Of a stretch of 64,000 nt of DNA, positions 1 to 9,666 are shown piece after piece. The position numbers and the translations under genes are program-made. The stretch is from Serratia proteamaculans. GTDB taxonomy: Bacteria; Pseudomonadota; Gammaproteobacteria; Enterobacterales; Enterobacteriaceae. Below the pieces are notes generated by a model, which saw nothing but the letters and a program-made list of their open reading frames with translations, made no database searches and was not told the DNA's origin. The first letter of the stretch is position 1; each line of letters starts with the position of its first letter. The stretch spans positions 2,108,001-2,172,000 of the forward strand of contig NZ_SWDE01000001.1 of the NCBI RefSeq assembly GCF_013337185.1, given 5' to 3'.

Positions 1-1765
1 CATCCACCACCCGCGCATCGGTATAGGCATAAGAACCGATCAGGCTCAGCGAGTCGGTAATATTGCCTGCGACATCCAGCTCCACACCCTGCGAGCGCAC
101 GCGCCCGGCGGTGCGGGTCACGGTTTCGCCATTCACCAGCTCGCTGACCATTACGTTGCGTTTGGTGATATCGAACAAGGCCAGGGTACCGGTTACCCCG
201 TTGGGTAATTCAACCTTGCTGCCCACTTCCCAGGCCTTGCCTTGTTCCGGAGGCAACGAACCAATCTGGCTGGCGATGGAAGAGTTCGGCTTGAAAGACT
301 CGGTGTAGCTGCTGTACAGCGATACATACGGCGTCAGCTTGTAGACCACCCCGGCACGCGGCACCAGTTTGCCGTCGGAGCTGTCGGTATTGGTCACAAA
401 CGGCCGCCCCTTGCCGGCAAACACGTCAAAAGCGTCGTAGCGCAATCCGCCCATCACCAGCCATTTATCGGTCAGTTGCACGGAGTCCTGCATAAACCAG
501 CCGTAGCTGGTGAGGTTTTCACGCTGATCGCTGTCTTTGGCACTGACGGCGTTCGAAGTAGGCATCTGGCCATAAACAGGATGGTAAATATTGAAATCAC
601 TGTTCTTCTTGCCGCGGATCATATCGCCGCGGTAGGTGCGATTATCTTCAAAATCAAAGCCGAACAGCATCTGGTGATTGATACTGCCCCAGTCGACGTC
701 ACCGTTGAGCGTTAGTTGCACCGCGTTGGCATGGCTAACGGCATGGGCAGTAGAGTCGGCCTGCCGCGACAGCACGCCGGTTTCAGGATCCAAAGCCAGC
801 GCACGCGCCTGGTTGTCGCTGTAGCTGTTGCGGCTGTAGGCGTAGGTCAGCGAGCTTTTCCAGCTCTCGTTCAATACTTGATCGACCTGCAGGGTAACGC
901 TGTCCTGATCGCCACGCGTGGCGTTGTAGCCTTCGTCGAAGCGACGATCGCGCGGCGTATTCACCGGTTTGCCAGTACGTGAATCAATGATGGTACCGCG
1001 ATCGAACGGCACCAAATACTCCATATGCTCGTAGGCAACGCGCACCGTGGTGCTCTCGCCATACCACATCAGCGACGGCGCGATCACCGTCTGACGGTTA
1101 CGGCCAAAGTTGCGCCAGTAATCGGTCTCGTCGTGATCGACAATCATCCGATAGGCAAAACCTGAAGTCCCCAGCGGCCCGGTAACGTCCAGTTGGCCGC
1201 CACCGCCCTTGAAGCTGCTGCCCCAGCCTTCCACATGGGTGTGCTGCTGCAACTGCGGCTTTTTGGTGATCATATTGATCATCCCGCCCGGTTCACCCAT
1301 GCCGTACAGCATTGAGGCCGGGCCTTTCAGTACCTCAACCCGTTCGGTGGTTGGAGTAAAGTTGCGCGCCTGCACCGAGCGCACGCCGTCACGCAGAATT
1401 GAGCCGTCGCGGTTATCGCCAAAGCCACGCTTCATCACCGCGTCCTGGGTTCCCCCCAACGTATTCGCCTGGGTGATGCCGCTGACATTATACAGCGCCT
1501 CATCCAGGCTGCTGACCGCCTGATCGCTAATCACCTGCTGCGGCACCACGTCGATAGCCTGCGGCACGTTCAACAGGCTGGTTTCGCTGCGGGTGCCGGT
1601 CACACTGGTCAGCGGCTGATAGCTTTGCACACCGTCGGTCTGTTTTTGCCCGACCACCACCAGGGTTTCACCCTTGTCTGCGGTTTTGTCGGCAGCGATC
1701 GCCGGTGCCGATGCACAGGCCGCCAGAGGCAGTGCACACCACCAGCCACGTTGGGTGTTATTCAT
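1..1765 (-). CDS. TonB-dependent siderophore receptor, partial (C-terminus outside window)
   Basis: Outer-membrane gated channel for a ferric siderophore, powered by TonB. The frame is open from ATG at 1765 to the window edge (588 codons). I read a signal peptide ending near APAIAA, a TonB-box-like ETLVVV segment, a plug domain with the typical ERVEVLKGPASMLYG and GGMINMITKKP stretches, then barrel sequence of the FhuA/FoxA type. The last part of the barrel and the terminal aromatic residue lie outside. The start overlaps the last 8 bases of the binding-protein gene, so the two are translationally coupled and the ligand is probably shared. A Fur-like site precedes the pair. The substrate is not identifiable from sequence alone; hydroxamate is possible by resemblance. 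Confidence 0.93.
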   Translation of the reverse strand, partial: MNNTQRGWWCALPLAACASAPAIAADKTADKGETLVVVGQKQTDGVQSYQPLTSVTGTRSETSLLNVPQAIDVVPQQVISDQAVSSLDEALYNVSGITQANTLGGTQDAVMKRGFGDNRDGSILRDGVRSVQARNFTPTTERVEVLKGPASMLYGMGEPGGMINMITKKPQLQQHTHVEGWGSSFKGGGGQLDVTGPLGTSGFAYRMIVDHDETDYWRNFGRNRQTVIAPSLMWYGESTTVRVAYEHMEYLVPFDRGTIIDSRTGKPVNTPRDRRFDEGYNATRGDQDSVTLQVDQVLNESWKSSLTYAYSRNSYSDNQARALALDPETGVLSRQADSTAHAVSHANAVQLTLNGDVDWGSINHQMLFGFDFEDNRTYRGDMIRGKKNSDFNIYHPVYGQMPTSNAVSAKDSDQRENLTSYGWFMQDSVQLTDKWLVMGGLRYDAFDVFAGKGRPFVTNTDSSDGKLVPRAGVVYKLTPYVSLYSSYTESFKPNSSIASQIGSLPPEQGKAWEVGSKVELPNGVTGTLALFDITKRNVMVSELVNGETVTRTAGRVRSQGVELDVAGNITDSLSLIGSYAYTDARVVD

Positions 1766-2873
1766 TATTTAACTGACTCCAATAGGTCCCTGAAAAAGGT
1801 AACGGCAAAAATTGTTGATATAACTGCTTAAAGGTCTGCTGCGGGTTGATGTCTGCAAACAGATCCGGATAGAAAGTTTTGGCGAACATCTCAACCGCCA
1901 CCACGTGATAGGGGCTGAGATAAAAGTTGTGCCAGAGGCTCCAGGCCTGATGATTTTTTATTGCTTTCAGATTGGCGAGCATGGGCTGTTTTTCCATCAC
2001 CCGGCTAAAGCTCTCATCGGCTTCCTGCTGGGTGACCTGCGGCCCAAGGCGCAGATCGGAAAAATGCTTGCCCTGCGGCCCGGCCATACCGGTGGCGATG
2101 TAGATATCGGGATTGGCGGTCAGAATGGTTTCCGGGTTCAGCTCACCGTAAACGCCTTTGATGCTGGCGTTGGCAATATTGTCGCCGCCGGCAAAGGCCA
2201 GTAAATCACCGAGGTTGCCATGGGCCGCCGTGGTGCAGCAGGTTTCGCGCCGCCCGAGGTGCAGGTGCAACATCACCTTGGGTTTCGGCCCCTGATAACC
2301 GGCCAGCCGCTGCTGGATCACCGCCATATGCTGTTGATAGAAGTTGATGAACTGCTCTGCGCGCGCCTGGCGGTTAAGCACTTCGCCCAACAGGCGGACG
2401 CTAGGCACGGTGTTATGCAGCAGATCGACCCGTAAATCGACGTAGATCACCGCAATTCCGGCCTTGTTCAACGCACTCAGCAATAAATCACTGTCACCCT
2501 CTTCCCGCGCATAGCGCGCGAGGATCACTAAGTCCGGCTTCAAGCGGATCAGGTTTTCAATATTTACCTGGCGGAAATTACCCTTGCTGATAGAGGGGAT
2601 CGCTTTGATCTGCGGAAATTTCTGCGTATAGAGTTGCCAGCTTTGCGCATCGAAACGCGCCATATCTTCCGGCCAGCCAACGATACGTTGGGCGGGGTTT
2701 CCCGGCTCGAGCAGCGCCAGGGTATACAACATGCGGCTCTCGCCCAGCACGATACGCTGCGGATTATCCGGTACCTCAACCTGACGCCCCGTAATGTCAG
2801 TGACCATTTTTGCCTGAACGCCAAAAAAGCCGAGCAGCAGGGAAAGCAGAATAAAAATGAGGGAATTGCGCAT
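1758..2873 (-). CDS. Periplasmic iron-siderophore binding protein (TroA/FecB-like)
   Basis: A 371-residue ABC-transporter substrate-binding protein. The N-terminus is a signal peptide (MRNSLIFILLSLLLGFFGVQA), followed by the family's DITGR-VEVP-NPQRIV opening and a KPDLVIL segment at the end of the first lobe. It is likely to carry the ferric ligand brought in by the adjoining TonB receptor. No permease or ATPase gene is visible beside it, so it must use components encoded beyond the window or elsewhere. The gene overlaps the receptor start by 8 bp (the sequence ATGAATAA holds both the start and the stop). A Fur-like site lies just upstream. The family is clear; the ligand is unknown. Confidence 0.88.
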   Translation of the reverse strand: MRNSLIFILLSLLLGFFGVQAKMVTDITGRQVEVPDNPQRIVLGESRMLYTLALLEPGNPAQRIVGWPEDMARFDAQSWQLYTQKFPQIKAIPSISKGNFRQVNIENLIRLKPDLVILARYAREEGDSDLLLSALNKAGIAVIYVDLRVDLLHNTVPSVRLLGEVLNRQARAEQFINFYQQHMAVIQQRLAGYQGPKPKVMLHLHLGRRETCCTTAAHGNLGDLLAFAGGDNIANASIKGVYGELNPETILTANPDIYIATGMAGPQGKHFSDLRLGPQVTQQEADESFSRVMEKQPMLANLKAIKNHQAWSLWHNFYLSPYHVVAVEMFAKTFYPDLFADINPQQTFKQLYQQFLPLPFSGTYWSQLNNE

Positions 2874-2900
2874 CAGTGAGCCGGATCAGTCAAAATATGC

Positions 2901-2919
2901 GCGCATGATAATCACTCTC
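2901..2919. promoter_or_regulatory. Candidate Fur box upstream of the binding protein/receptor pair
   Basis: By eye 14 of 19 positions match the Fur consensus GATAATGATAATCATTATC, with the strongest part GATAATCACTCTC. It lies 28 bp upstream of the binding-protein start, where a Fur repressor site would be expected for an iron-uptake operon. Confidence 0.5.
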
Positions 2920-3087
2920 ATTAGCACTTTCAATCACAACAGACAAAGAGCGGGTCAAATCCGCTGAATTACGCAGTTTCGTCACTGATGCGTGCAAAAC
3001 CGCTATAAATACGGTTTTATTAAGTTAAAAAATCGGTCGATAATCCGATAACAGAGCGCCAGATTTGCAGATAAAGGAGGTGCGGAG

Positions 3088-3549
3088 ATGACTCAACAGA
3101 TCATTCCACTGACCGAGTGCCCACAGTTCAGCGACGTTTGTGCCGCATGGGCCTTTGGCCAATGGGGTTCGCAGCGCGGCGGTACACTGGAACGCACGCG
3201 TCAACGCTTTGCTCAATGTGCGCAACCGAGTGAAGACTACACCACCTTGTTGATGATTGAGGACGAACGCCCGCTGGGCATGGCCAGCCTGTGGCCAAGT
3301 GACGATCATCACCGGATGGACCTTTCTCCCTGGCTGGCTGGAGTGTTTGTTCACCCTGACCATCGCCGTCAGGGCATTGCACAGCGCCTGGAGGCCGCCA
3401 TCGTCCAACTGGCACGCCAACGCAACCACTCCGTATTGCACCTGATTACCGACAAATCAGAGTCGCTGTATACCGGCTGGGGCTGGCAAACCATCGAACG
3501 CCGGCAGCAATATGATGGCCAGGTAGTGGTGATGGAAAAAAGGCTTTAG
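3088..3549 (+). CDS. GNAT family N-acetyltransferase
   Basis: A 153-residue acyltransferase of the GNAT fold. The acetyl-CoA loop is recognisable at about residues 90-105 (GVFVHPDHRRQGIAQRL), following the beta4 strand. A strong Shine-Dalgarno (AAAGGAGG) 7 bases before the ATG fixes the start. The substrate is unknown. Its stop codon directly abuts the stop codon of the convergent methyltransferase gene, with no gap. Confidence 0.85.
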   Translation: MTQQIIPLTECPQFSDVCAAWAFGQWGSQRGGTLERTRQRFAQCAQPSEDYTTLLMIEDERPLGMASLWPSDDHHRMDLSPWLAGVFVHPDHRRQGIAQRLEAAIVQLARQRNHSVLHLITDKSESLYTGWGWQTIERRQQYDGQVVVMEKRL

Positions 3550-4107
3550 TTAACGTGGCGTGCAGATATACACCAGCGCCGGCGGGAAGTTACGCACCAC
3601 CCGCAGTCGTTTCCAGTGAAAATAACGGGACAGCAATTTTTCTGACAGGTGGCTGTACTGGAACAACACCAATGTCCCGTTGTTTGCACGCAAGCATTGC
3701 TGTGCCTGCTGCAAAATACGAATGCTGATTTTAAGCGGAATTGACAACAGCGGCAGGCAGGAGAACACCACGTCATAATCGCGAGCCATCTGTTCCGCCG
3801 ACCGGTCCATCACCTGCAGGCGGCGATCGTCAATTTTCCGCAATTGATGGACAAAATTGGGTTGAATTTCAAAAGCGTCCAGTGAGGCATCGGCCCGCAT
3901 GCGCCCCAAGATACGCTTGGTCAAAACGCCGTCCGCCGCCCCCAGTTCCGCGATCGACAATGCCGCTGTCCATTCAATCTGATTGAGCATCGCCTGACAC
4001 AGCCAGGGGGAAGAAGGCGCCAGAGTGCCAATGGTGCGTGGCGAAGCCATAAACTGCTGGAGATAGGAAAAGTGGTTCTTCAGTTGCAGCCGGGTCGCAT
4101 TTAACAT
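3550..4107 (-). CDS. Class I SAM-dependent methyltransferase, phospholipid N-methyltransferase-like
   Basis: A 185-residue enzyme. Motif I is IAELGAADGVLTKRI (about residues 57-72 from the chosen start), and the N-terminal phrase FMASPRTIGTLAPSSPWL is characteristic of the PmtA/KsgA-like branch of bacterial methyltransferases. The frame is open to a further upstream start, but that extension encodes the ribosome-binding site itself (TTAAGGAGG), so ATG at 4107 is preferred. Phospholipid methylation is only a family-based guess. The gene converges on the GNAT gene with adjoining stop codons. Confidence 0.75.
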   Translation of the reverse strand: MLNATRLQLKNHFSYLQQFMASPRTIGTLAPSSPWLCQAMLNQIEWTAALSIAELGAADGVLTKRILGRMRADASLDAFEIQPNFVHQLRKIDDRRLQVMDRSAEQMARDYDVVFSCLPLLSIPLKISIRILQQAQQCLRANNGTLVLFQYSHLSEKLLSRYFHWKRLRVVRNFPPALVYICTPR

Positions 4108-4350
4108 TGGGGCCTCCTTAAGTTGAGTAGCCACCAATCTGAACTCAATTCCTTAAGCATTCATTAACATGAGTCCTAAAACCACCGACGCAGTTGTAAT
4201 AAAATGCAACTGACAACCGGCAAAAAAAACGGCTGTGATAATGATCATCGGGTAAGCCTATAACGACATTACCGGTCAGATTATTATCCACAACCGTTTA
4301 TTTTATCGGCCACCTATTAAAGTGACCGATTTTAATTTACTGCCTGATAA

Positions 4351-4635
4351 TTACCGGTAGATTTCCGCATTACCACGCCAGTTGCTGGAATCCCCCGGGG
4401 TGTCCAGCCCAATAATACGCAGATGGCTGGCGCCATCCGCCTGAGCTTTTTCTTTCAGCGCGTGAACCGCGTCACCCGGTGAACCGCTAACACCGGAAAC
4501 CGACACTACGCCAAGGCTCTGCAGGCCACTGGCTTGCTCGGTGCTGACCTGTTTTACTGATGACAGCGGCGCTGCAAAGGAAGAGAACGAAGCGGCTGCC
4601 AACAGAACTGCTGCGATGCCAGTTAATAGTTTCAT
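4351..4635 (-). CDS. YdgH/BhsA/McbA-like (DUF1471) periplasmic protein
   Basis: A 94-residue small secreted protein: signal peptide to about residue 22 (ending SSFAA), then a single DUF1471 domain with the usual LGVVSVSG...GDAVHALKEKAQADGASHLRIIGL pattern. Proteins of this family (BhsA, McbA, YhcN) sit in the envelope and are induced by stress and during biofilm growth in E. coli. No partner gene is adjacent. The upstream 300 bp contains no other gene. Family assignment is solid, exact function is not known. Confidence 0.85.
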   Translation of the reverse strand: MKLLTGIAAVLLAAASFSSFAAPLSSVKQVSTEQASGLQSLGVVSVSGVSGSPGDAVHALKEKAQADGASHLRIIGLDTPGDSSNWRGNAEIYR

Positions 4636-4944
4636 GATTAACTCCAGGTGTTTTTGTTTATTTTGTCGTATCAGTGGAGTTAATTATCGGCCAGACAATG
4701 AAAGCAGACGTAATGCAATGTAAAGAACATCAATCATTGTGACGAAAATAAGGAGAAGGTGCGTGCGGATATGTCTTGGCGAAGATTGTTCCTAGAGGAG
4801 AGACCAACAATACCCCCGGCAGATGACAATGAAAAGTCAGTTTGGTCACAGAAAGATAAAAATCTCGTTTTTAAGATTTATCATCCATAGCCGGGCGGCT
4901 GAACTACGCTATTGCTGAAGGTTACCCTTTTGGAAGGACTCTCT

Positions 4945-6126
4945 ATGTCACAAACCTTGCTACGTGTACGCGATGGCCATGGTGCCTCGGTTTCGTTTTC
5001 GGAACTGCTGTTCGATCTAATCTACGTTTTTGCCGTTACCCAACTTTCCCACTATTTGCTGCATCACCTGACGTTGACCGGCGCGCTGGAAACCCTGTTG
5101 TTATGGTTCGCCGTCTGGCTGGCATGGCAATACACCGCCTGGGTTACCAACTGGTTTAACCCGGATACTCGCCCTATTCGCCTCCTGCTGTTCGCCATCA
5201 TGCTGCTGGGGCTGTTCGCCTCATCCGCGCTGCCGCAGGCATTTGGTGAGCGCGGACTGATGTTCGCTCTATTTTACGTGGCAATCCAGGTTGGCCGCTC
5301 ACTGGTAGTCCTGAATCTGTTACCGGCTCAGCATCCGCTAAAACAAAACTTCCGCCGCATTCTCGGCTGGATGTGCATCTCGGCGGTATTCTGGATCCTC
5401 GGCGGCCTGACGGAGGGCAACCATCGACTGCTGCTGTGGGCCGTGGCGGTGTTATGCGAATACGTTTCACCGATGTTCGGTTTCCGCTTGCCGGTGCTTG
5501 GCCGCTCCGACAGCAGCAGCGAGTGGACGATTGAAGGCCATCACCTGGCAGAACGCTGTCAACTGTTTGTGATCGTGGCGCTGGGGGAAACCATTCTGAT
5601 CACTGGCTCCACGCTCAGCGAAATGGAGTCCTGGACGGCACCGGTGCTGATTGCCTCGCTGGTGGCCTTTCTCGGCAGTCTGGCGATGTGGTGGGTGTAT
5701 TTCGATACCAGCAGCAAAGCCGGTAGCCATGCCATCAGTCAGGCCGAAAACCCAGGCCAGTTGGGCGCCTATTTCCATTATGTCCATGTGGTTCTGGTGG
5801 GTGCGATCATCGTCTGCGCCGTCGCCAATGAACTGGTGATCGCCCACCCTGACGGCCACATCACTAACGTGACGGCAGCGGTGCTGCTGCTGGGCCCGGC
5901 GATTTATCTGCTCGCCAATGCGCTGTACAAGCGGCTGGTGTATCGCCGCTTCCCGCTGTCGCATTTGCTGGGGCTGATCGCGCTGGCGGTGCTGGCACCG
6001 ATTGCGTATCTCACCGATTTATTGATGGTGAATGGCCTGACCACGTTGATTATGGTGGCAGTGGCGGTGTGGGAAAGCATCTCGCGTGGCAGAACATCGC
6101 AGGCGAACCGCGACGCTAGCATATAG
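4945..6126 (+). CDS. Low temperature requirement protein A (LtrA) family membrane protein
   Basis: A 393-residue integral membrane protein with about ten hydrophobic segments. The N-terminal VSFSELLFDLIYVFAVTQLSH block and the later AERCQLFVIVALGETILITG block are hallmarks of the LtrA family, first noted for growth of Listeria in the cold. The start is set at ATG 4945, preceded by GGAAGGA; a longer reading from TTG at 4912 would place that ribosome-binding site inside the gene. It stands alone, and a GC-rich hairpin follows its stop codon. Transport substrate and true role are unknown. Confidence 0.85.
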   Translation: MSQTLLRVRDGHGASVSFSELLFDLIYVFAVTQLSHYLLHHLTLTGALETLLLWFAVWLAWQYTAWVTNWFNPDTRPIRLLLFAIMLLGLFASSALPQAFGERGLMFALFYVAIQVGRSLVVLNLLPAQHPLKQNFRRILGWMCISAVFWILGGLTEGNHRLLLWAVAVLCEYVSPMFGFRLPVLGRSDSSSEWTIEGHHLAERCQLFVIVALGETILITGSTLSEMESWTAPVLIASLVAFLGSLAMWWVYFDTSSKAGSHAISQAENPGQLGAYFHYVHVVLVGAIIVCAVANELVIAHPDGHITNVTAAVLLLGPAIYLLANALYKRLVYRRFPLSHLLGLIALAVLAPIAYLTDLLMVNGLTTLIMVAVAVWESISRGRTSQANRDASI

Positions 6127-6143
6127 CATATAAGGAAGAAAGA

Positions 6144-6162
6144 CCGGGGGCCTCGCCCCCGG
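6144..6162. terminator. GC-rich hairpin between convergent genes
   Basis: Arms CCGGGGGC and GCCCCCGG around a 3-base loop, between the stops of the LtrA gene and the phytase-like gene. There is no T-run on either side, so it may terminate weakly or act as a transcript end stabiliser. Confidence 0.5.
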
Positions 6163-6171
6163 CCGTCATGC

Positions 6172-7536
6172 TTACTTCAGAGGTTGCGGCAATGTCAGTA
6201 CCCAGAGTTCGCTGAGCGACTCCGGTTTTTCCAGCGGCTGCAATTCGATACGGGTCGGCACGGTTTTGCCGTCCAGGTTCAGCTTACCCTGTTGATCCAA
6301 CTGATAATCGCCGATTTTCTTGGCCTTCGGCTGCGCGTCCACTAACTTGGCCTGCAGGCCAAAGTCATTATCGTTGATGACGGCTAAGGTGCGATCGTCG
6401 ATCAACGACAAGCCTTCCACTTTCTCCTGCTGCCAACCCAATTTGCGCAGATCTACCACTTCGCGCTTCTGTGCCAGCTTCACACCGCGTTTCGCGAGAT
6501 CTTTCGCATCATCAAATTCCAGCGCCTTGCCCTTGCCGTCAAAAGCCGTCAGGTCGGTTGCCTGGCTAAGGTCAACCAAGTAGATCTTGTTGATCATCTG
6601 CTTGTCTTTGTCGCTGCCCTGCTCAACCAACAGGATGTGCTGGTTATCGACCGCCACAATGTCGCCGACCTTGGCGTCTTTGGCTTTTTTATAGCTGTCG
6701 ATATCGATCGGGTAACCGTACATCGCCGTTTTACCGCTGGCGGGATCAAAACTGACCAGCCGGGTGAACTGCGCCTTGTTCTTGCTTTTGCCCTCAACGT
6801 CGAGCGTGCTCTGCACCGCCGCTAAAATCCGTCCGTCCGGCATCCGGGTAATGCCTTCAAAGCCGCGATTCGGCTGACGCCACTTGATGATATTAGGTAA
6901 CCCACTCGCCACCGACTGCTCACCCTGCTCCGGCGTTGGACCGTATTTGGCAAGGATTTTTCCCTGGCTGTCAATATGGATCAGGAACGGGCCGTATTCG
7001 TCACACAGCCAGTAACCGCCCTTGCCATCCGCAGTGATACCTTCGGTATCCAGCCCACGGCGATTGCCCTGCAAGGTTTTCAGCGTATCGCTCAGTGCCA
7101 CTTCGTTGGTGGAACCAATCAGGCCCGCCGGCAGCGGCAACCCGCTGATCGGCCCTTGTTGGTCATGCAACGGACGTGCATTGCCGGCAACCGCCTTGCC
7201 GCCGCCGACGCGAATATCCATCAACAACGGAACAAACTCAGGGTTGGCGAAGATTTTCGCTTCCTGTTCCCCAACCGCAGGCGCATCAGCGTTGGGGCCG
7301 CGATCGGTCAGGGTGGTCAACAGCAGATCCTGGCCTTCACGGCCATTGAATACCAGGCCCGAACCAATACCTACAGGCAACCCCTGTGGGAAATTCTTGG
7401 CGAATGCGCCTTGATAACTCACATGTTCTCCACCGGGAAAGCTGACCACATAGCGCGCCACCTCAACGTCAGTGGCAGCATAGGAGAACAGAGGAAACAA
7501 CGAACTGATTAACAGCGAAACCGATTTTATTTTCAT
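6172..7536 (-). CDS. Phytase-like / esterase-like beta-propeller protein, secreted
   Basis: A 454-residue exported protein with a signal peptide ending near LFSYA. The body matches the esterase-like activity of phytase family: GIGSGLVFNG, LLTTLTDRGPN, DTEGITADGKGGYWLCDEYGPFLIHID and GFEGITRMPDGRILAAVQS are the recurring propeller strands. The name of the family is historic; genuine phosphatase or esterase activity here is untested. It converges on the LtrA gene and has its own long upstream region. Confidence 0.85.
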   Translation of the reverse strand: MKIKSVSLLISSLFPLFSYAATDVEVARYVVSFPGGEHVSYQGAFAKNFPQGLPVGIGSGLVFNGREGQDLLLTTLTDRGPNADAPAVGEQEAKIFANPEFVPLLMDIRVGGGKAVAGNARPLHDQQGPISGLPLPAGLIGSTNEVALSDTLKTLQGNRRGLDTEGITADGKGGYWLCDEYGPFLIHIDSQGKILAKYGPTPEQGEQSVASGLPNIIKWRQPNRGFEGITRMPDGRILAAVQSTLDVEGKSKNKAQFTRLVSFDPASGKTAMYGYPIDIDSYKKAKDAKVGDIVAVDNQHILLVEQGSDKDKQMINKIYLVDLSQATDLTAFDGKGKALEFDDAKDLAKRGVKLAQKREVVDLRKLGWQQEKVEGLSLIDDRTLAVINDNDFGLQAKLVDAQPKAKKIGDYQLDQQGKLNLDGKTVPTRIELQPLEKPESLSELWVLTLPQPLK

Positions 7537-7984
7537 GGTTATGGCTCAGAGTTTAGGGTATGAAGTTGGCAGCTTGCTAAGGTATTAGTCCTGCATGACG
7601 ATTTGATGACAGACAGACCTAATGCCATGAATTGTCGTAAAAATTAAATATAGCAAATAGGAATTAACAATTAACCCTGATAAACCCAATGGAAAAATCA
7701 TATGATAAATCGAATTTAATCGTGGCTATTTTCCGCCAGAAATACCTATATCGCTTAAGCTTAGGGTGAATTCTTATAACAGCGATAAAAAAATCAGCAA
7801 ACGCACTCTGTTCCTCGAAATATAGGCGTGTTCGCATAGACAAAGTTAATTGGTGGGGATGTAATACCTGCCGTTATTCAAGCTGTATTAAGAATAATCC
7901 TGATAGAAACCTGCATTAATTGAAAAAGGTGTTCTATAGTTTTTAGTGCTAACGCCCGTTAGTATTTTCCGTAGGATGGAGTCT
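7537..7984. other. Intergenic region, AT-rich, divergent promoters
   Basis: About 450 bp between two divergent genes. It is clearly richer in A and T than its surroundings, and must hold the promoters of both neighbours. I see no convincing open frame, RNA gene or repeat in it. Confidence 0.6.
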
Positions 7985-8680
7985 ATGTCAAAGCGACTTT
8001 TTGCCGAATTTTTTGGCACATTTTGGTTGGTGTTCGGTGGTTGTGGTAGCGCAGTATTAGCAGCAGCATTTCCACAGCTGGGTATTGGTTTTCTTGGTGT
8101 CGCGCTCGCTTTTGGTCTGACCGTGGTCACCATGGCTTACGCCGTTGGCCATATTTCTGGCGGGCACTTTAACCCGGCCATTACCGTAGGATTATTTGCC
8201 GGCGGCCGTTTCGCCGCTAAAGACGTGATCCCCTATGTGATTGCTCAGGTTATTGGCGGGATTGCTGCAGCGGCGGTGTTGTATTTGATCGCCAGCGGCA
8301 AGGCTGGTTTTGACGCTACCGGCGGCGGCTTTGCCTCCAACGGTTACGGTGAACACTCACCGGGCGGCTATTCTCTGCAATCCGCTATCGTAATTGAGTT
8401 GGTACTGACCGCATTCTTCCTGATCGTTATTCACGGTGTAACAGATAAACGTGCGCCTGCCGGCTTTGCTCCATTGGCGATTGGTTTGACGTTAACCCTG
8501 ATTCACCTGATCAGTATTCCGGTAACCAATACTTCTGTTAACCCGGCGCGTAGTACCGCCGTGGCAATATTCCAGGGAACCTGGGCATTGCAACAGCTTT
8601 GGGTATTCTGGCTGGTGCCATTAGTGGGCGGTGTTATTGGCGGCCTGATTTATCGCTGCCTGCTGGAAGACAAGAAGTAA
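7985..8680 (+). CDS. aqpZ: Aquaporin Z
   Basis: A 231-residue water channel, the same length as E. coli AqpZ when started at ATG 7985 ([14 protein letters not shown]). Both NPA motifs are present: HFNPAITVG in the first half and SVNPARSTA in the second, with six hydrophobic spans around them. It moves water quickly across the inner membrane during osmotic change. A longer frame from 7946 adds residues without homology. The gene is monocistronic; a nested inverted repeat lies between it and the next, convergent gene. Confidence 0.96.
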   Translation: MSKRLFAEFFGTFWLVFGGCGSAVLAAAFPQLGIGFLGVALAFGLTVVTMAYAVGHISGGHFNPAITVGLFAGGRFAAKDVIPYVIAQVIGGIAAAAVLYLIASGKAGFDATGGGFASNGYGEHSPGGYSLQSAIVIELVLTAFFLIVIHGVTDKRAPAGFAPLAIGLTLTLIHLISIPVTNTSVNPARSTAVAIFQGTWALQQLWVFWLVPLVGGVIGGLIYRCLLEDKK

Positions 8681-8701
8681 TTTCTGCCCGCTAATAGTCT
8701 G

Positions 8702-8773
8702 TCAGGGCAGCCGCTATATCCCATGAATTTCCGATTGCCATCGGGAGAATGAGGGGTATATCGGCTGCCCTGA
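8702..8773. repeat. Nested inverted repeat between aqpZ and methyltransferase gene
   Basis: Outer arms of 12 perfect bases (TCAGGGCAGCCG at 8702-8713 and its complement at 8762-8773) enclose 48 bases that themselves hold a small hairpin (CCGAT-TGCC-ATCGG). It sits between two convergent stop codons, so it probably ends both transcripts or forms a stable 3' end. Confidence 0.6.
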
Positions 8774-8778
8774 ATTAT

Positions 8779-9549
8779 TTAGCCTCTGACGGCCTCAAAC
8801 ATCATAATGTCGCTGGTGAATGTTCCGTCCGGCTCGATGGCAAAATGCTGCATCACTTCTTCAGAAACCCCCTGCTGATAAGCACGGATAGCGGTAACAA
8901 AATGCTCCGGCGTACGCATCCGCTCCACCCAACTGCTGAACTCCAGATAAAGCCGATCCGACGTCACCTCCCGAACCAACAATCCAGACTCTGTCAGCAA
9001 ACTCAACCATTCACCTGGTGCGTAATTGCGCACATGTGATGTATCGCGCAGCACCTCAACGGTTTGCAGATAGATATCCAACAACGGATGCCCCGGTGCA
9101 ACCACATCCATAAAGATGGCCCTGCCACCCGGTTTCAATACCCGCCGAACTTCGCGCAGCGACTGCCCCACGTCATGCCAGTGGTGCGCCGAGTAACGGC
9201 TGATCACCACATCAAAGCTGGCATCGTCAAACGGCAGCGATTCTGCCACGCCCTGCTGCACCTGAATGTTGTTGAAGCCTTTATCCGCTGCCGCCTGGCT
9301 GACCACTGCCAGCATCTGCGCCGATAAATCATAGGCCACCACCTGCGCCACTTTGGCTGCCGCGGTAAAGCTGGCATGCCCCGCGCCACACCCCAGATCC
9401 AGTAATTTGGCGTTGGTATCGGCTTCCAACAGTCGTGCCAGCCGCTGTAAATCCTTTCCCTGTGCATGCACTGCGCTGGTCAGATAGGCGCTGGCCTGCT
9501 CACCAAACTGACGGTCGACCGCATTTTTATGGCTATTGCTGATGCTCAT
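8779..9549 (-). CDS. Class I SAM-dependent methyltransferase (YafE/UbiE-like)
   Basis: A 256-residue methyltransferase. Motif I is AKLLDLGCGAGHASF (about 47-61), followed by VVAYDLSAQML and the post-I motif FDVVISRYSAHHW; VLKPGGRAIFMDV is the motif III strand. It resembles E. coli YafE. The substrate is not known. It is divergently transcribed from an MmyB-type regulator, with a 26-bp palindrome-like element between them, so that regulator is the likely controller. Confidence 0.85.
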   Translation of the reverse strand: MSISNSHKNAVDRQFGEQASAYLTSAVHAQGKDLQRLARLLEADTNAKLLDLGCGAGHASFTAAAKVAQVVAYDLSAQMLAVVSQAAADKGFNNIQVQQGVAESLPFDDASFDVVISRYSAHHWHDVGQSLREVRRVLKPGGRAIFMDVVAPGHPLLDIYLQTVEVLRDTSHVRNYAPGEWLSLLTESGLLVREVTSDRLYLEFSSWVERMRTPEHFVTAIRAYQQGVSEEVMQHFAIEPDGTFTSDIMMFEAVRG

Positions 9550-9610
9550 AGGTGCTCCCTTTATTGTATGGCTTTCGCCTGTGCCGGATGGCTTTTAATG
9601 ACTATAATCG

Positions 9611-9636
9611 GCTTATTATACGGGTACAATATAAGC
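9611..9636. promoter_or_regulatory. Candidate operator in divergent promoter region
   Basis: Arms GCTTAT and ATAAGC are perfect complements, separated by 14 bases, within AT-rich DNA between the methyltransferase and the regulator. The position suits autoregulation by the adjacent HTH protein. Confidence 0.4.
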
Positions 9637-9666
9637 AGTTATCCTAGTATCAGGAGGTACCAGTCT

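Noticed and set aside
4235-4250. A Fur-like stretch TGATAATGATCATCGG
   Set aside because: Only part of the consensus is present and the nearest gene (methyltransferase) has no iron link.
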